From: Lachnospiraceae bacterium
GTDB lineage: Bacteria; Bacillota_A; Clostridia; Lachnospirales; Lachnospiraceae
NCBI GenBank assembly: GCA_017540915.1
Contig: JAFYAD010000096.1
Span: 1 to 7,426, forward strand
DNA length: 7,426 nt
Reading direction: 5' to 3'
Below, in pieces: positions 5,704 through 7,426 of the stretch. Under the pieces are notes generated by a model that was not told where the DNA came from, made no database searches, and worked only from the letters and a program-made list of their open reading frames with translations. Both the position numbers and the translations under genes were made by a program. How positions within the stretch are numbered: the stretch's first letter is position 1; every line of letters starts with the position of its first letter.

Positions 5704-5709
5704 AGGAGG
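5704..5709 (+). promoter_or_regulatory. Ribosome binding site supporting the panC GTG start
   Basis: AGGAGG lies 8 bases before GTG at 5718. The protein from this GTG begins MKIAVTIDEVR, a normal PanC N-terminus, and no upstream ATG fits better. Confidence 0.82.
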
Positions 5710-5717
5710 CAAAAAAG

Positions 5718-6563
5718 GTGAAGATAGCAGTTACCATAGATGAAGTCAGAGAGTGTGTAAAGGAATGGAAAAAACAGGGGCTTACAGTAGGTCTTGTGCC
5801 TACCATGGGATATCTCCACGAGGGACATGCAAGCCTTGTGGATGCATCGGTTAAGAGATGCGACAGGACGGTAGCCAGTGTTTTCGTAAATCCCACACAG
5901 TTCGGACCGGGGGAGGATCTTGAGACTTATCCCAGAGACTTTGACCATGATGTAAAGCTCCTCGAGGAGCACGGATGCGACCTTGTATTCCATCCGGAGG
6001 TAAGTGAAATGTATTCCGAGAATGCCGCCACCTTCGTGGAGATCTTATCGGATATGCCAAAGCAGCTCTGCGGAAAGACAAGACCCATACACTTCAGGGG
6101 CGTCTGCACGGTAGTTTCAAAGCTGTTCAATATCGTGACACCGGATGTGGCATTCTTTGGACAGAAGGATGCACAGCAGCTTGCCATCATCAAAAAGATG
6201 GTAAAGGATATGTCATACGGCATCGAGATAGTCGGCTGCCCCATAGTCAGGGAAGCGGATGGGCTTGCAAAGTCATCCCGCAATACCTATCTGAATGCGG
6301 ATGAGAGAAAGGCTGCGTTATGCCTTTCAAAGGCGGTATTTGCCGGACAAGAGCTTACCGAAGATGGCGAGCGCGACGCAGAAAAGATCCTTAAAGCCAT
6401 GACTGATATTATAAATGCCGAACCTCTTGCAAAGATTGACTATGTATCGGCAGTGGACGGCATTACCATGGATCCTGTCCATAAGATCGAGGGCGATACT
6501 CTTTTCGCCATGGCGGTCTATATCGGAAAGACAAGGCTGATTGATAACTTTTCTGCACAATAG
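5718..6563 (+). CDS. panC: Pantothenate synthetase (pantoate-beta-alanine ligase)
   Basis: PanC activates pantoate with ATP and condenses it with beta-alanine to give pantothenate, AMP and pyrophosphate. It is a cytosolic nucleotidyltransferase of the HIGH superfamily and normally a dimer. The 281 residues are full length. Motifs in order: VPTMGYLHEGHASL (27-40) with the HxGH pair His34/His37, SVFVNPTQFGPGEDL (54-68), RPIHFRGVCTVVSKLFNIV (122-140), FGQKDAQQL (147-155) and the KMSKS-equivalent KSSRN (185-189; more often MSSRN). It uses a GTG start, unlike its ATG-starting neighbours, which may lower its translation slightly. Its co-substrate beta-alanine is made by the next gene, panD, 26 bases downstream. 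Confidence 0.97.
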   Translation: MKIAVTIDEVRECVKEWKKQGLTVGLVPTMGYLHEGHASLVDASVKRCDRTVASVFVNPTQFGPGEDLETYPRDFDHDVKLLEEHGCDLVFHPEVSEMYSENAATFVEILSDMPKQLCGKTRPIHFRGVCTVVSKLFNIVTPDVAFFGQKDAQQLAIIKKMVKDMSYGIEIVGCPIVREADGLAKSSRNTYLNADERKAALCLSKAVFAGQELTEDGERDAEKILKAMTDIINAEPLAKIDYVSAVDGITMDPVHKIEGDTLFAMAVYIGKTRLIDNFSAQ

Positions 6564-6589
6564 TTACTGTTTAAATTAGGAGATATATC

Positions 6590-6982
6590 ATGACTTTTGA
6601 AATGCTTCACGGCAAGATACACAGAGCCACGGTAACTGAGGCGAGGCTTGATTACGTAGGCTCCATCACCATAGATGAGGAACTTATGGAAGCTGCCGGG
6701 ATCCTGGAATATGAAAAGGTGGCGGTTGTGAACGTGGATAACGGAAAACGTCTGGAAACCTACACCATCAAGGGCGAGCCGGGCAGCGGCATAATCTGCC
6801 TGAACGGAGCCGCAGCCCACATGGCCGGGGTGGGACATAAGGTCATCATCATGGCTTATGCCGCTATGACCCGGGAAGAGATCGCGGTTGAACAGCCAAA
6901 GGTTGTTTTTGTAGATGAGGATAATAAGATAGTCGATGTAAAGAGATATGAAAAGCACGGGAGGCTTGAGGATCTTATATGA
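6590..6982 (+). CDS. panD: Aspartate 1-decarboxylase proenzyme
   Basis: PanD decarboxylates L-aspartate to beta-alanine for PanC. It is made as a proenzyme that cleaves itself to create a pyruvoyl cofactor. The 130-residue product has the cleavage pair Gly24-Ser25 (YVGSITID) in its standard place, Lys9 (HGKIHRA), the NGKRLETY segment and the NGAAAH block ([17 protein letters not shown]). AGGAGA (6578-6583) gives a 6-base spacing to the ATG. The stop TGA overlaps the coaBC start as ATGA, so translation is probably coupled. PanD of this bacterial type needs a maturation factor (PanZ) only in some Proteobacteria; none is seen here. Confidence 0.97.
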   Translation: MTFEMLHGKIHRATVTEARLDYVGSITIDEELMEAAGILEYEKVAVVNVDNGKRLETYTIKGEPGSGIICLNGAAAHMAGVGHKVIIMAYAAMTREEIAVEQPKVVFVDEDNKIVDVKRYEKHGRLEDLI

Positions 6983-7426
6983 TATCACTGAAGGGAAAAT
7001 GTGTAGTACTGGGTGTGACCGGTTCCATAGCGGCTTTCAAGATCGCGTCCTTAGCGAGCATGCTGGTCAAAGCCGGGGCTGATGTTGAGGTCATCATGAC
7101 CAAAAACGCCACTAATTTCATAAACCCCATTACATTTGAGACTCTGACACATAACAGGTGCATAACGGACACTTTTGACAGAGCCCACGAATACAATGTG
7201 GAGCACATCTCTCTGGCAAAAAAAGCAGATGTGTTTCTGGTGGCGCCTGCCACTGCCAATGTCACCGGAAAGATCGCGTCCGGTATCGCTGATGACATGC
7301 TGACTACCACCATCATGGCATGCAACTGCAAGAAGCTCATATCACCGGCTATGAATACGGGAATGTTTTATAATCCTATAGTCAAAGACAATATCAGTAA
7401 GCTGAAGGCCTACGGTTACGAGATCA
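6979..7426 (+). CDS. coaBC: Bifunctional phosphopantothenoylcysteine decarboxylase/phosphopantothenate-cysteine ligase, N-terminal part
   Basis: CoaBC (Dfp) joins 4'-phosphopantothenate to cysteine using a nucleotide (CoaB part) and decarboxylates the product to 4'-phosphopantetheine with FMN (CoaC part). Only the first 149 residues, most of the N-terminal CoaC flavoprotein domain, are in the window. They include the FMN-binding [10 protein letters not shown] (12-21), the catalytic His76 in [33 protein letters not shown] (88-110) and the substrate-clamping [12 protein letters not shown] (122-133) with Asn125. The ATG at 6979 overlaps the panD stop by 4 bases and has GAGGA (6968-6972) 6 bases upstream. 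The CoaB half lies outside, so a standalone CoaC cannot be ruled out, although the fused form is usual. Clustering with panBCD joins vitamin synthesis to its use for CoA. Confidence 0.93.
   Translation, partial: MISLKGKCVVLGVTGSIAAFKIASLASMLVKAGADVEVIMTKNATNFINPITFETLTHNRCITDTFDRAHEYNVEHISLAKKADVFLVAPATANVTGKIASGIADDMLTTTIMACNCKKLISPAMNTGMFYNPIVKDNISKLKAYGYEI

Noticed and set aside
5637..5993. 118-residue minus-strand reading frame spanning the panB/panC junction
   Set aside because: It overlaps both well-supported genes and has no start signals or domain character.
5927..6283. 118-residue minus-strand reading frame
   Set aside because: It lies wholly inside panC, shows Ser/Thr/Pro-rich shadow composition, and has no ribosome site or recognisable domain.
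6518..6988. 156-residue minus-strand reading frame
   Set aside because: It is antisense to panD and the panC end; panD is certain from its Gly-Ser cleavage site and conserved blocks.
6975..7340. 121-residue minus-strand reading frame
   Set aside because: It is the antisense of the clearly recognised coaBC N-terminus and has no family signature of its own.
1..7426. Mobile elements, CRISPR arrays, tRNA/rRNA genes, defence systems
   Set aside because: No transposase or integrase reading frames, no regularly spaced repeats, no tRNA-like cloverleaf with CCA end, and no defence-type domains were recognised.

Overview
The window looks like chromosomal DNA of an anaerobic Gram-positive bacterium of the Clostridia, most likely Lachnospiraceae-like (Butyrivibrio/Roseburia group). 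The evidence is the strong AGGAGG-type ribosome binding sites, the moderate base composition, formate-tetrahydrofolate ligase, and the pairing of a small HD-domain protein with a PF06541-type membrane protein. This placement is inferred from protein character, not from a search. All recognisable genes lie on the + strand. I see no mobile element, CRISPR array, tRNA or rRNA.

Layout: (1) bases 1-554 hold the C-terminal third of formate-tetrahydrofolate ligase (fhs), followed by a long hairpin that probably ends its transcript. (2) An AT-rich 368-base gap (555-922) carries candidate promoters and a small repeat/dyad. (3) Bases 923-3035 encode two SPFH/band-7 membrane proteins, an HflK-like and an HflC-like protein, each with one N-terminal membrane anchor. 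A strong intrinsic terminator ends this unit, and a good promoter for the next unit overlaps it. (4) Bases 3178-4550 encode an HD-domain protein overlapping a five-helix PF06541-family membrane protein by 7 bases. (5) The 264-base gap 4551-4814 is rich in RNA structure: an imperfect terminator-like hairpin, an upstream arm able to compete with it, and a leader in front of panB with two mutually exclusive folds. (6) Bases 4815-7426 carry panB-panC-panD-coaBC, the last cut by the window edge.

The last block is the clear functional unit. PanB and PanC build the pantoate side and join it to beta-alanine, PanD makes the beta-alanine from aspartate, and CoaBC takes 4'-phosphopantothenate on to 4'-phosphopantetheine. 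PanB uses 5,10-methylene-tetrahydrofolate, so the upstream fhs is metabolically adjacent, although an operon link is not supported. Ketopantoate reductase (panE, or an ilvC substitute) and pantothenate kinase are not in the window.

Most of the window is ordinary, well-recognised genes. The points worth a second look are the possible RNA-based control of the pantothenate operon, the promoter built into a terminator before the HD gene, and the uncharacterised HD/membrane-protein pair. I do not see convincing evidence of a wholly new system.
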